Assembly: GCF_964021845.1 (NCBI RefSeq)
Contig: NZ_CAXHZC010000011.1
Location: 1-64,000, forward strand
Source: Arcticibacterium sp964021845
GTDB taxonomy: Bacteria; Bacteroidota; Bacteroidia; Cytophagales; Spirosomataceae
Length of the DNA stretch: 64,000 bases
Direction of reading: 5' to 3'
Of the stretch, positions 34,828-43,103 are shown piece after piece. The notes under the pieces are model-generated. The model was not told the DNA's origin. It saw only the letters and a list, made by a program, of their open reading frames with translations, and searched no databases. A program made the translations under genes and the position numbers. Position 1 is the stretch's first letter. Each line of letters opens with the position of its first letter.

Positions 34828-35631
34828 ATGAGTCAAAGGAAAATTATACTAAAATCTGAGGAAGAAGCAGAAATCATTCGTCAGAATGGTGTGATTTTAG
34901 GAAAGACTCATGCTGAAGTAGCCAAGGTTCTAGATGAAGGAATGACTACAAAGCAGTTAGATTTAGTAGCTGAAGAGTTTATTAAAGATAACAAGGGTAT
35001 CCCATCCTTTAAGGGTTATGGAGGTTTTCCAGCGTCATTATGTATTTCGGTTAATGATGTTGTAGTGCACGGAATTCCGAGCAATAGAGTTCTTAGAAAT
35101 GGTGACATAGTGTCCATTGATTGTGGTGTATTAAAGAATGGATATCATGCTGATAGTGCTTATACTTATGTTATAGGTGAAACTACCGATGATGTTTCTG
35201 ACTTACTTAAGTCGACAAAGGAATCCTTGTATCAAGGAATTGCCAAGGTTAAACCAGGTAATAGAATTGGAGATTTGAGTTATGCTGTACAATCATATAA
35301 TGAAGATAGGGGCTATGGTTTGGTTCGTGAACTTGTAGGTCACGGAGTAGGCAAAAGTCTTCATGAAGCACCTGAGGTACCTAACTTCGGAAGAAGAGGG
35401 AATGGACCAAGGATGCAGAAAGGAATGGTCTTGGCGGTAGAACCTATGGTAACACTAGGGAAACGATATATTGTCCAAGAAAATGATGGTTGGACTATTA
35501 GAACTGAGGACAAAAAGACCGCCGCACATTATGAACATACCGTGTTCGTAACAAAGACAGGGTATGATATTTTAACCACGTTTGAGTATCTCGAAGAGGT
35601 GCTAAAAGAACGAAAAATGTTTTATGTATAA
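34828..35631 (+). CDS. map: Methionine aminopeptidase, type I
   Basis: Protein of 267 residues with the five metal ligands of the pita-bread fold: two aspartates (SIDCGVLKNGYHADSAYT), His in ELVGHGVGKSLHEAP, Glu in VLAVEPMVT and the final Glu in AAHYEHTVFVT. It removes the initiator methionine from nascent chains. It sits between secY (7 bases) and infA (2 bases). Confidence 0.96.
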   Translation: MSQRKIILKSEEEAEIIRQNGVILGKTHAEVAKVLDEGMTTKQLDLVAEEFIKDNKGIPSFKGYGGFPASLCISVNDVVVHGIPSNRVLRNGDIVSIDCGVLKNGYHADSAYTYVIGETTDDVSDLLKSTKESLYQGIAKVKPGNRIGDLSYAVQSYNEDRGYGLVRELVGHGVGKSLHEAPEVPNFGRRGNGPRMQKGMVLAVEPMVTLGKRYIVQENDGWTIRTEDKKTAAHYEHTVFVTKTGYDILTTFEYLEEVLKERKMFYV

Positions 35632-35633
35632 AT

Positions 35634-35852
35634 ATGGCAAAACAAGCTAATATACAAGTAGATGGAATTATTAGTGAAGCATTATCAAATGCGATGTTTC
35701 GAGTGGAACTTGAAAATAAGCATGAGGTAGTAGCTCATATATCAGGAAAGATGAGAATGCATTACATTAGAATCTTACCTGGAGATAAAGTTAAATTGGA
35801 GATGTCTCCGTATGATTTAACTAAAGCAAGAATTGTTTACAGATATAAATAA
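35634..35852 (+). CDS. infA: Translation initiation factor IF-1
   Basis: Protein of 72 residues, the exact IF-1 length, with the S1/OB-fold text GIISEALSNAMFRVELENKH and IRILPGDKVKLEMSPYDLTK. It binds the A site of the 30S subunit during initiation. Confidence 0.97.
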   Translation: MAKQANIQVDGIISEALSNAMFRVELENKHEVVAHISGKMRMHYIRILPGDKVKLEMSPYDLTKARIVYRYK

Positions 35853-35885
35853 TACTGAGGGTGTTTCCCTCTAAATTTTCAGAGC

Positions 35886-36002
35886 ATGAAAGTCAAAGCA
35901 TCAGTAAAAAAGCGTAGTGTTGATTGCAAAGTAATTCGCCGTCATGGTAAGATTTACGTTATCAACAAAAAGAATCCAAAATTTAAACAAAGACAAGGAT
36001 AA
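35886..36002 (+). CDS. rpmJ: 50S ribosomal protein L36, zinc-ligand-free form
   Basis: Very short gene of 38 residues: MKVKASVKKRSVDCKVIRR, then HGKIYVINKKNPKFKQRQG. The zinc ribbon C-x2-C-C-H of the common form is lost: first Cys is Ser, third position Asn, and the His before KQRQG is Phe; one Cys remains. It is the zinc-independent form common in Bacteroidota. Confidence 0.95.
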   Translation: MKVKASVKKRSVDCKVIRRHGKIYVINKKNPKFKQRQG

Positions 36003-36008
36003 TAAGAT

Positions 36009-36383
36009 ATGAGGATTTCAGGTGTAGATATTCCGGATAACAAAAGAGGTGAGATTGCCTTGACCTATATATTTGGTCTTGGTCGTAGTACTTCACAGAA
36101 GATACTTGCAAAAGCAGAAGTTTCTGGCGATAAGAAAGCTGGAGAATGGTCTGATGATGAAGCCAATGCAATTCGAGCGGTCATTACCAACGAATACATG
36201 GTGGAAGGTGCATTAAGATCAGATGTACAATTGAGTATTAAGCGTTTGATGGATATCGGATGTTATAGAGGTCTTAGACATCGTAAAGGTTTGCCTTTAA
36301 GAGGTCAAAGAACAAAAAATAACTCAAGAACCCGTAAAGGGAGACGTAAGACTGTAGCGAACAAGAAGAAAGCTACTAAGTAA
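36009..36383 (+). CDS. rpsM: 30S ribosomal protein S13
   Basis: Protein of 124 residues: MRISGVDIPDNKRGEIALTY at the start and GLRHRKGLPLRGQRTKNNSR near the end. It lies in the head of the 30S subunit and contacts P-site tRNA and L5. Confidence 0.97.
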   Translation: MRISGVDIPDNKRGEIALTYIFGLGRSTSQKILAKAEVSGDKKAGEWSDDEANAIRAVITNEYMVEGALRSDVQLSIKRLMDIGCYRGLRHRKGLPLRGQRTKNNSRTRKGRRKTVANKKKATK

Positions 36384-36398
36384 AAAAAACTAGAACAG

Positions 36399-36417
36399 GG
36401 GTAACAGTTTGTTACCC
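36399..36417 (+). promoter_or_regulatory. Hairpin between rpsM and rpsK
   Basis: Arms GGGTAAC (36399-36405) and GTTACCC (36411-36417), loop AGTTT. Not followed by a T run, so it is probably an RNA-stability or processing element. Confidence 0.4.
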
Positions 36418-36441
36418 GCCGAATAGCTTAAAATAATAATA

Positions 36442-36837
36442 ATGGCTCAAGCTAAAAGAAAAGACAAAGCAAAAAAAAGAGTTGTAGTGGTGGAACCTCA
36501 TGGTCAGGTTCATGTAAAAGCATCATTTAACAACATCATTATCTCTGTAACCAACAGTACTGGTCAAGTAATATCTTGGGCTTCTGCAGGTAAAATGGGA
36601 TTCCGTGGTTCTAAGAAAAATACGCCTTACGCTGCATTAACTGCATCTCAGGATTGTTGCCAGAAGGCTTACGATGCGGGGATGAGAAAGGCTGATGTGT
36701 TTGTAAAGGGACCAGGTTCAGGAAGAGAATCAGCAATACGTACTATTCAAAGTGTAGGTATTGAAGTGGTTAGCATTACAGATGTGACTCCATTACCTCA
36801 TAATGGTTGTCGTCCTCCAAAAAGAAGAAGAGTTTAA
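36442..36837 (+). CDS. rpsK: 30S ribosomal protein S11
   Basis: Protein of 131 residues with VKASFNNIIISVTNSTGQVI and the C-terminal VTPLPHNGCRPPKRRRV. It forms the platform of the 30S subunit beside the mRNA exit. Confidence 0.97.
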   Translation: MAQAKRKDKAKKRVVVVEPHGQVHVKASFNNIIISVTNSTGQVISWASAGKMGFRGSKKNTPYAALTASQDCCQKAYDAGMRKADVFVKGPGSGRESAIRTIQSVGIEVVSITDVTPLPHNGCRPPKRRRV

Positions 36838-36909
36838 TTTTTTCACTTGTTTATTAAATGCTGGTTTGGACATTGGGGCCAAGTATTTTTTAAACAGTAA
36901 CATATAATA

Positions 36910-37515
36910 ATGGCAAGATATACAGGTCCGAAGGCAAAGATTTCTAGAAAGTTTGGTGAACCTATAATGGGACCAAGCAAAGCCTTACAAAAAAAGAACT
37001 ATCCTCCGGGACAACACGGTAAAGGAAGAAGAAGCAAGAAGTCGGAATACGCACTTCAGCTTCAAGAAAAGCAAAAAGTTAAGTATACTTATGGTATGCT
37101 TGAAAAGCAATTTGCTCGTTTCTTTCAGATAGCAGCTGTTAGACCAGGTAGAACAGGTACTAATTTAATTCAATTATGTGAATCAAGATTAGATAACTTA
37201 GTATACAGACTGGGAATAGCTCCAACAAGGAGAGCGGCAAGACAATTAGTTTCACACAAACACATTGTTGTAGATGGTGAGGTATTAAATATACCGTCTT
37301 ATACAGTTAAGCCTGGGCAACTGATTGGAGTTAGAGAGAAGTCAAAAGCAATGGATTCTATTGTAGAGAGTCTTAGCCTTAATTCAGCTACTAAGTATAG
37401 TTGGTTAGAGTGGAATGGTACAGATATGAATGGTAAATTCATCTCTTTCCCAGAAAGAGACCTTGTTCCTGAGAACTTCAATGATCAGGCAGTAGTCGAG
37501 TTGTACAATAAATAA
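36910..37515 (+). CDS. rpsD: 30S ribosomal protein S4
   Basis: Protein of 201 residues with the S4 RNA-binding domain (CESRLDNLVYRLGIAPTRRA and ARQLVSHKHIVVDGEVLNIP). It starts 30S assembly and is part of the mRNA helicase site. The first domain lacks the zinc cysteines seen in some bacteria. Confidence 0.97.
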   Translation: MARYTGPKAKISRKFGEPIMGPSKALQKKNYPPGQHGKGRRSKKSEYALQLQEKQKVKYTYGMLEKQFARFFQIAAVRPGRTGTNLIQLCESRLDNLVYRLGIAPTRRAARQLVSHKHIVVDGEVLNIPSYTVKPGQLIGVREKSKAMDSIVESLSLNSATKYSWLEWNGTDMNGKFISFPERDLVPENFNDQAVVELYNK

Positions 37516-37522
37516 ATAATTA

Positions 37523-37551
37523 GCTAGTCACTTTATATTAGGGTGACTAGC
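37523..37551 (+). promoter_or_regulatory. Hairpin after rpsD (possible attenuator)
   Basis: Perfect nine-base arms (GCTAGTCAC at 37523-37531, GTGACTAGC at 37543-37551), 11-base loop, then ATTTCTT. The T run is weak, so this may be a leaky terminator or a processing site before rpoA. Confidence 0.5.
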
Positions 37552-37556
37552 ATTTC

Positions 37557-37587
37557 TTGATTTAGGAAATCCCTAAATCTACTTTCG
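37557..37587 (+). promoter_or_regulatory. Candidate promoter of rpoA with a hairpin between its boxes
   Basis: TTG (37557-37559) and TACTTTCG (37580-37587) are 20 bases apart, and the spacer is almost filled by an 8-base inverted repeat (GATTTAGG and CCTAAATC, 37559-37579). A further perfect palindrome (TTTCGTT then AACGAAA, 37583-37596) covers the -7 region. Confidence 0.45.
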
Positions 37588-37611
37588 TTAACGAAAAAAA
37601 CACACCATAGT

Positions 37612-38601
37612 ATGTCAATATTAGCATTTCAAATGCCCGATAAAGTCGTGATGGAAAAAGCAGACGACTTCCATGGCTTTTTTGAGTTTAAACCACTTGA
37701 GAGAGGTTATGGAGTAACTATCGGTAATGCTTTGCGTCGTATTTTGCTTTCTTCTCTTGAAGGATATGCAATTACTGCTGTAAGGTTTCCAGGAGTACTT
37801 CATGAGTTTTCATCAATTGAAGGTGTTGTTGATGATGTAACTGAAATAATTTTGAATCTTAAGCAAGTTAGATTTAAAAAGGTATCAGATTATGTAGATA
37901 ACAAAATAACCGTAAAGGTAAAAAACCAAACTGAGCTTACAGCTGGTGATATTTCTAAGTTTACTCAAAGTTTTGAAATCTTAAATCCAGACATGGTTAT
38001 AGCCCGTCTTGATTCTAAGAAGGAAATAGAGTTTGAAATTGTGGTTGATAAAGGTAGAGGTTATGTTCCTTCTGAGGAGCAAACTAACACGGATTTACCA
38101 ATTGGTTTCATAGCTGTAGATTCTATCTATACTCCTATTAAAAACGTTAAGTTTAGCGTTGAAAATACAAGAGTAGAGCAAAGAACTGACTTTGAAAAAC
38201 TTTTATTAGAAATCAAATCAGACGGTTCTATTCACCCTGAGGTGGCTCTTCAAGATGCATCGAATATTCTTATTCAGCATTTCTTGAAATTCACTGATGA
38301 GAACATGGTATTCGATACCAAAGGTGATGACGACAATGATATGGTTGATGAAGAGTTCTTACACATGAGAAAGCTTCTTAAAACATCCCTTCAAGATTTA
38401 GATCTTTCGGTAAGAGCTTATAACTGCTTGAAATCAGCTGAAATAAGAACTTTAGGAGATTTAGCTAGATTGGAAGTGGCTGATATGATGAAATTCAGAA
38501 ACTTTGGTAAAAAGTCTCTTACAGAATTGGAGCAGCTTGTAGCTGAAAAAGGCCTTCACTTTGGAATGGATATCGTGAAGTACAAGCTAGACGAAGAATA
38601 A
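37612..38601 (+). CDS. rpoA: DNA-directed RNA polymerase subunit alpha
   Basis: Protein of 329 residues. The N-terminal dimerisation domain is clear (GYGVTIGNALRRILLSSLEG) and the C-terminal domain has the two HhH elements (SVRAYNCLKSAEIRTLGDLA, then KFRNFGKKSLTELEQLV). It scaffolds the polymerase and touches activators. The three inverted repeats in the gap before it suggest separate control. Confidence 0.97.
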   Translation: MSILAFQMPDKVVMEKADDFHGFFEFKPLERGYGVTIGNALRRILLSSLEGYAITAVRFPGVLHEFSSIEGVVDDVTEIILNLKQVRFKKVSDYVDNKITVKVKNQTELTAGDISKFTQSFEILNPDMVIARLDSKKEIEFEIVVDKGRGYVPSEEQTNTDLPIGFIAVDSIYTPIKNVKFSVENTRVEQRTDFEKLLLEIKSDGSIHPEVALQDASNILIQHFLKFTDENMVFDTKGDDDNDMVDEEFLHMRKLLKTSLQDLDLSVRAYNCLKSAEIRTLGDLARLEVADMMKFRNFGKKSLTELEQLVAEKGLHFGMDIVKYKLDEE

Positions 38602-38637
38602 TAATCGCAATTTAATATAAACAAACGTAATAGGTGG

Positions 38638-38663
38638 GGCTGATAGACGCGGTTATTTCAGCC
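38638..38663 (+). promoter_or_regulatory. Hairpin before rplQ
   Basis: Arms GGCTGA (38638-38643) and TCAGCC (38658-38663) in the 88-base gap between rpoA and rplQ. No T run. Confidence 0.35.
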
Positions 38664-38689
38664 TTTACCGGTACTTACTAAATTAGAAA

Positions 38690-39226
38690 ATGAGACACGG
38701 AAAGACAATTAATCACTTAGGGAGAACAAAATCCCACAGAGTTGCGATGTTGAGCAACATGGCGAATTCTTTAATTCTTAATAAGAGAATTGCTACTACT
38801 TTAGCTAAAGCGAAAGCTTTGAGAAAGTATGCAGAACCTCTTATTACAAAAGCAAAGAATGATACTACGCACTCTAGAAGAACGGTTTTTTCTTACTTAC
38901 AGGATAAAGAAGCCGTTAAGGAGCTTTTTGGAACTATCAGTGAGAAAGTGGCTGAAAGAAATGGTGGTTATACTCGTATAATCAAGTTAGGAACTCGTTA
39001 TGGTGATAACGCAGAGATGGCCTTGATTGAATTAGTTGACTTTAACGAGACTTTACTTGCTGATAAGGAAGAAGCTTCTGCAACAGAAGGTAAGTCTACA
39101 AGAAGAAGAAGAGGTGGTAAAAAAACTGCTTCTACTGACAAAGTAGAAAATGAAGCAGGAACGGAAGCTGTAGAGGTAGTGAATACTGATGCTGATGACG
39201 CTTCTGTTGAGGAGCCTAAGGCTTAG
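38690..39226 (+). CDS. rplQ: 50S ribosomal protein L17
   Basis: Protein of 178 residues. The L17 core is complete (MRHGKTINHLGRTKSHRVAM, GGYTRIIKLGTRYGDNAEMA); the last 50 residues are a mixed basic and acidic tail (TRRRRGGKKTASTDKVENEA). Last gene of the cluster, followed by a strong terminator. Confidence 0.97.
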   Translation: MRHGKTINHLGRTKSHRVAMLSNMANSLILNKRIATTLAKAKALRKYAEPLITKAKNDTTHSRRTVFSYLQDKEAVKELFGTISEKVAERNGGYTRIIKLGTRYGDNAEMALIELVDFNETLLADKEEASATEGKSTRRRRGGKKTASTDKVENEAGTEAVEVVNTDADDASVEEPKA

Positions 39227-39243
39227 TCGAGTTTTAAGAAATT

Positions 39244-39281
39244 AAAAATGCCTGTTTCAACTTGAAACAGGCATTTTTTTT
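39244..39281 (+). terminator. Rho-independent terminator of the ribosomal protein cluster
   Basis: Perfect 16-base stem (AAAAATGCCTGTTTCA with its complement), ACT loop, T run of eight. It ends 10 bases before the stop codon of the converging RDD gene. Confidence 0.95.
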
Positions 39282-39290
39282 GCCCAAATT

Positions 39291-40061
39291 TTAATTCTGC
39301 TTTCTAGCGTAATAGTTGTAATCAGAAAGAAGTGCAGTAAGAAAGTCTGAATTAGAAAGTTTAGATTTTATTGACAGAATCCTTTTTACATGATTTGCAA
39401 GTTTATTGATGGTTTCATAGTTATCATTTAAGTTGCTATTTTCCATTATACTTTGAATTTTAGATATGTCTGAGTCGGGAAGACGCATGATTTCTGGAAA
39501 TTGGGGAATATAGTCCTCTTTTTGAATGGTGTATGCGTAGATAGTGTCATATATATCAACCGCTTCCTCTTTTGAACTAACGACTAGGGTATTTGCCGCA
39601 AGGTCACCGAGTCGTTGATGATTCTTGGTGAAAGCTATAAATAGAGCTCCGGTAAGCGGGCCGAAAATAACAAAAGAAAACACATTGTCAATTAACGAAC
39701 CTAGAAGGACAATCAGCCAAATATCTACCATGTTAAAGATCCACCTAATGGCAATTTGATAGATAGAGGCCAATTTCCCAGTCGCACTAATGACTTGTGC
39801 ATGTAATATCATTTTACCAGGAGAACGTCCTTCGTTTAACCATTCAAAAAGAAAGGAGTAAAACAGAAAAGGAAAGTATAAAATTAGAATTAGGAGATAA
39901 CTATCTCCAAGAATATCTATATTGGTAATGGTAGAAACTAAAAGTATATAGAGCCATTTGATGGACCAATCAATGATGAAGGCACCAAATCTTTGCCCCA
40001 ATTCTAGTACCTTGAAATCAAGGCCTATATTTAGGTGTGTAGCGAGTGTTTTTTGTTGCAT
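39291..40061 (-). CDS. RDD family membrane protein
   Basis: Protein of 256 residues with the RDD domain: GQRFGAFIIDWSIKWLYIL near the start carries the Arg-Asp pattern, three to four membrane spans follow, and FTKNHQRLGDLAANTLVV closes the domain. The last 70 residues are soluble. RDD proteins are integral membrane proteins of mostly unknown job, some linked to ion transport. It is divergent from the SpoIIM-like gene and, in Bacteroidota, RDD genes often accompany this DUF/MoxR cluster. Confidence 0.88.
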   Translation of the reverse strand: MQQKTLATHLNIGLDFKVLELGQRFGAFIIDWSIKWLYILLVSTITNIDILGDSYLLILILYFPFLFYSFLFEWLNEGRSPGKMILHAQVISATGKLASIYQIAIRWIFNMVDIWLIVLLGSLIDNVFSFVIFGPLTGALFIAFTKNHQRLGDLAANTLVVSSKEEAVDIYDTIYAYTIQKEDYIPQFPEIMRLPDSDISKIQSIMENSNLNDNYETINKLANHVKRILSIKSKLSNSDFLTALLSDYNYYARKQN

Positions 40062-40125
40062 ATTTGATTGAAAAGTAGTTGAAAAGAGAAATGAACTAAA
40101 TTAATCTACTTAGTCTATGTGAAGA

Positions 40126-40154
40126 TTGTGTTTTTCTATTTAATATTACTTTTA
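40126..40154 (+). promoter_or_regulatory. Candidate promoter of the SpoIIM-MoxR cluster
   Basis: TTG (40126-40128) and TACTTTTA (40147-40154) are 18 bases apart. The last base departs from TAnnTTTG, so this is a moderate match. The first gene of the cluster starts 28 bases later. Confidence 0.35.
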
Positions 40155-40182
40155 GGTCCAGACAATTAATTTAGAAGCTTAA

Positions 40183-41181
40183 ATGAGAGAGAGTAGTTTT
40201 ATTCATAAGTATAAACATCGATGGGATGAAATTGAAACTTCTGAGGAACTTGAGATCGAGAACAAAGCGAACAACTTTATTGATTTGGCGAATGATTTAG
40301 CTTATGCCAAAACAAACTATCCGCATAGCAAGTTAACTTCTTATTTAAATAAACTAACTATACGTATTTATAAATCTATCTTTTTTGAACCTAAAAGGTC
40401 AGAGAACGCTTTATTAAATTTTTGGACAGATGATTTACCCGTAATTATAGGGATGAACATAAAAGCGTTGTATATCTCATGTTGTTTTTTCTTTATTTTC
40501 TGTAGTCTTGGGTATATATGTTCTTCTCTTGAACCTGATTTTGTGATTGGGGTAATGGGAAGCGAGTATGTAGAAATGACAGAAAATAACATTCTATCAG
40601 GAAAGCCTTTCGGTGTTTATAATCAAGAAAATGCCTCAAGAATGTTCTTGAAAATACTCAGTAATAATCTTTTCGTAGGTCTTTTACTATACACATCTGG
40701 TTTCTTTTTTGGCATTGGGTCAGTTTATCACATGTTTGGTAATGGTGTGATGATAGGCTCTTTTTTCTCTATTTTCTTTGAGAATAATCTTGGAACAGAT
40801 GCTTTTTTTGTGATTCTTCTTCACGGGATTTTCGAGCTCATGGGCTTGATTTTGGAAGGAATGGCTGGCTTAATCTTAGGCTTGTCAATTATTTTCCCCG
40901 GTGTTTTGAGTAGAAAAAAGGCTTTTATCAAAGGCTTAAAAGAGAGTGCTTTAATATTTCTAGGAACCGTTCCCTTTACTATTATAGCAGCGGCCATAGA
41001 AAGTTATGTTACTCGATTTGGCGAGGGAGGTTTTATAAGTTTGGGATTGTTTCCAATGCTTTTACTTGGTTTAGTTTTTTTGTCATCTTCGATTTTTGTG
41101 GTTTGGTACTTTTTTATTTTTTCTAAAAATAAGAGTGTGGTTTGGAGTTATTCGAAATATTTAAGAGTTTTCCATGCTTAA
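40183..41181 (+). CDS. Stage II sporulation protein M-like (DUF95) membrane protein
   Basis: Protein of 332 residues: a soluble helical N-terminus of about 95 residues, then about six membrane spans. GIFELMGLILEGMAGLILG and ILLHG in the middle match the SpoIIM/DUF95 family, whose members outside spore formers have no known task but stand beside MoxR and DUF58 genes. Its end overlaps the next gene by 8 bases, so the cluster is cotranscribed and probably translationally coupled. Confidence 0.85.
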   Translation: MRESSFIHKYKHRWDEIETSEELEIENKANNFIDLANDLAYAKTNYPHSKLTSYLNKLTIRIYKSIFFEPKRSENALLNFWTDDLPVIIGMNIKALYISCCFFFIFCSLGYICSSLEPDFVIGVMGSEYVEMTENNILSGKPFGVYNQENASRMFLKILSNNLFVGLLLYTSGFFFGIGSVYHMFGNGVMIGSFFSIFFENNLGTDAFFVILLHGIFELMGLILEGMAGLILGLSIIFPGVLSRKKAFIKGLKESALIFLGTVPFTIIAAAIESYVTRFGEGGFISLGLFPMLLLGLVFLSSSIFVVWYFFIFSKNKSVVWSYSKYLRVFHA

Positions 41182-41869
41182 GAAACTGTATACTTTAGTC
41201 TTACTATTATGCCCATTCCTTGGATGGTCTCAAAACTCTAATGAGTATGTGAAGGAAACTCCGTATATAATGAAAGGTGAAGTAGATAGTGTGAAAGCGT
41301 CCAAGGGATTTTGGTACGTTGATGAACTGTTTGAGGATGAAAAGGTAGGAACGAAGAAGGAAAGGAAGTTTGAATTCGAAACTCGATTAGTTTCTCTAAA
41401 TGGCTTGGGGAGTTTTATTCAGATTTTGGCTTGGTCCCTACTAGCTATTGTCTTGGTGCTTATGATTTACTTTATGTTTCAAAATTTTAATTTTAAATCT
41501 AACAACAAAAAAATAGGTACTTCTTCTGTTCAATCTAATATTATTTCTAAAGAAGACATATTTGAGTCTAATCATATTAATGAAGTGAATTCAGCACTTA
41601 AAGAAAAGGATTTCAAGAGAGCAATTCGATGGTATTTTATTTGGCTTTTAAAAGAATTAAATAATAATGATTTTATAGTTTTTGAGAGTCATAAAACTAA
41701 TTACGATTATATATCAGAATTGACAATTGAAGACAAAGTGTTAGATGAAGATATGGCTAAAATTAAAGAGTGTATAAAATATTATGAATATTTATGGTTT
41801 GGCGATTTTAAAATAGATAGCGATGGTTTTTATAGGATCGAGAAAATATTTAAAAGCCTTATTTTTTGA
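41174..41869 (+). CDS. DUF4129-like membrane protein
   Basis: Protein of 231 residues: a signal-like N-terminus (MLKKLYTLVLLLCPFLGWSQ), a polar stretch, one membrane span (ILAWSLLAIVLVLMIYFMF, about 79-97) and a soluble C-terminus with RAIRWYFIWLLKELNNND and YYEYLWFGDF, which resembles DUF4129 as found at the C-terminus of some transglutaminase-like proteins. Its TGA overlaps the TTG start of the following gene. Confidence 0.7.
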   Translation: MLKKLYTLVLLLCPFLGWSQNSNEYVKETPYIMKGEVDSVKASKGFWYVDELFEDEKVGTKKERKFEFETRLVSLNGLGSFIQILAWSLLAIVLVLMIYFMFQNFNFKSNNKKIGTSSVQSNIISKEDIFESNHINEVNSALKEKDFKRAIRWYFIWLLKELNNNDFIVFESHKTNYDYISELTIEDKVLDEDMAKIKECIKYYEYLWFGDFKIDSDGFYRIEKIFKSLIF

Positions 41870-43101
41870 AAAGGACGGTTTACATAGGTTTGTTCTTAAT
41901 TGGAGGGGTAGTAATAAGCTATTGGCTCCTTACTAAGCCGTATTCTAGGCAAAAAAAGTTAGACAAAAGCTTTTCTTTAAGTAAGAACTCATTTAAACCT
42001 TATGATACTAAGTTCTTTTACTCGCAATTAAGGAAGGATAACTTTCGCAATAATTACCAACCTTTAGTACCTGAGAATGAAAATTTCAATGGTTATATAG
42101 AGAATAATTTATATGTGGCAATAGCACCATATTATATACCAGAATATCATGAAATTAGAAGATTAAAAGATTATATAAGTTCCGGCAATGTGGGGCTAAT
42201 CTCCTCATTCAATCTTGGTGCGGAGCTTTTAGACTCTCTTTTTCAAACAAATGCTGGTAGTGAAAATATTGATTATAAGTTTCCACCAATTTTACTTAAG
42301 TCTAAAACCGGACAGGTATGGGATGAGTCTCTTAAGTTTTTCCCTCAGAACTATGCTTACCCTGGTCATTGGGCAATTAATCAATCTGATTTTAAGAATA
42401 GGATAGATAGTTCAAATCATAATGTGATTCCCATACTAAAAGATGACCTTGGAAATGTTCAAATGGTTAGAATTAAGATAGGGGAGGGTGAGGTCTATTT
42501 GTCAAATAATCCTTTGGTTTTTAGTAATTACTTTTTGCTTCATAAAAAAAACTATAAGTTTTTGAATCAGCTTATGACCTTGGTAGATATTAAAAATAGA
42601 GGCGTTGTTTGGGATGATTATTATAAAGATTTTAAAGGAAATTCGCCTTCTGAAAAAAAACAGTCTAAGGTTTTAAATACAATTCACAAGTATCCTTCTT
42701 TAAAAATAGCCTTCTATACGTTTATTTTCACAGTTTTACTTTTCATTTTATTTTATTATCGAAGAATTCAAAAGGAGGTTGAGGTATTACCAGAAGCTAA
42801 AAATCAAACTTTGGATTTTGTTAATGTGATTACGGGTTTATACTGGAATGAACAAAATCACCTTTTAATGGCTCGTAAAATGCATGCTCATTTTCTCGAA
42901 GACCTTAAAGATAAGTATCATTTTTATGCAAAAGATGTGTCTCTGGATAACCTAGAACTGTTGTCTCATAAAACAGGTAGAAAAGAGCATGTTTTAATGG
43001 GGGTTTTAAGCGATATGGAAGCGGTGAAAAATGGCAAAGATTTAAAAGATACTGAGCTCATAAAGATGTATCAAAACGTACAGAAATTTTATAAAAACTA
43101 A
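41866..43101 (+). CDS. DUF4350-like membrane protein
   Basis: Protein of 411 residues beginning at a TTG inside the previous stop (no later ATG precedes the first membrane segment). An N-terminal span (VYIGLFLIGGVVISYWLLT) anchors a large soluble part with LRKDNFRNNYQPLVPENENF and LKDYISSGNVGLISSFNLGA, like DUF4350; a second span lies near residue 285 (FYTFIFTVLLFILFYY), followed by a cytoplasmic tail. The family is found with MoxR and DUF58 proteins and has no proven function. Confidence 0.7.
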   Translation: MKRTVYIGLFLIGGVVISYWLLTKPYSRQKKLDKSFSLSKNSFKPYDTKFFYSQLRKDNFRNNYQPLVPENENFNGYIENNLYVAIAPYYIPEYHEIRRLKDYISSGNVGLISSFNLGAELLDSLFQTNAGSENIDYKFPPILLKSKTGQVWDESLKFFPQNYAYPGHWAINQSDFKNRIDSSNHNVIPILKDDLGNVQMVRIKIGEGEVYLSNNPLVFSNYFLLHKKNYKFLNQLMTLVDIKNRGVVWDDYYKDFKGNSPSEKKQSKVLNTIHKYPSLKIAFYTFIFTVLLFILFYYRRIQKEVEVLPEAKNQTLDFVNVITGLYWNEQNHLLMARKMHAHFLEDLKDKYHFYAKDVSLDNLELLSHKTGRKEHVLMGVLSDMEAVKNGKDLKDTELIKMYQNVQKFYKN

Positions 43102-43103
43102 AT

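Noticed and set aside
36838..36909. S4-type leader before rpsD
   Set aside because: Only a four-base stem (TTGG/CCAA) can be drawn, too weak to call a regulatory structure.
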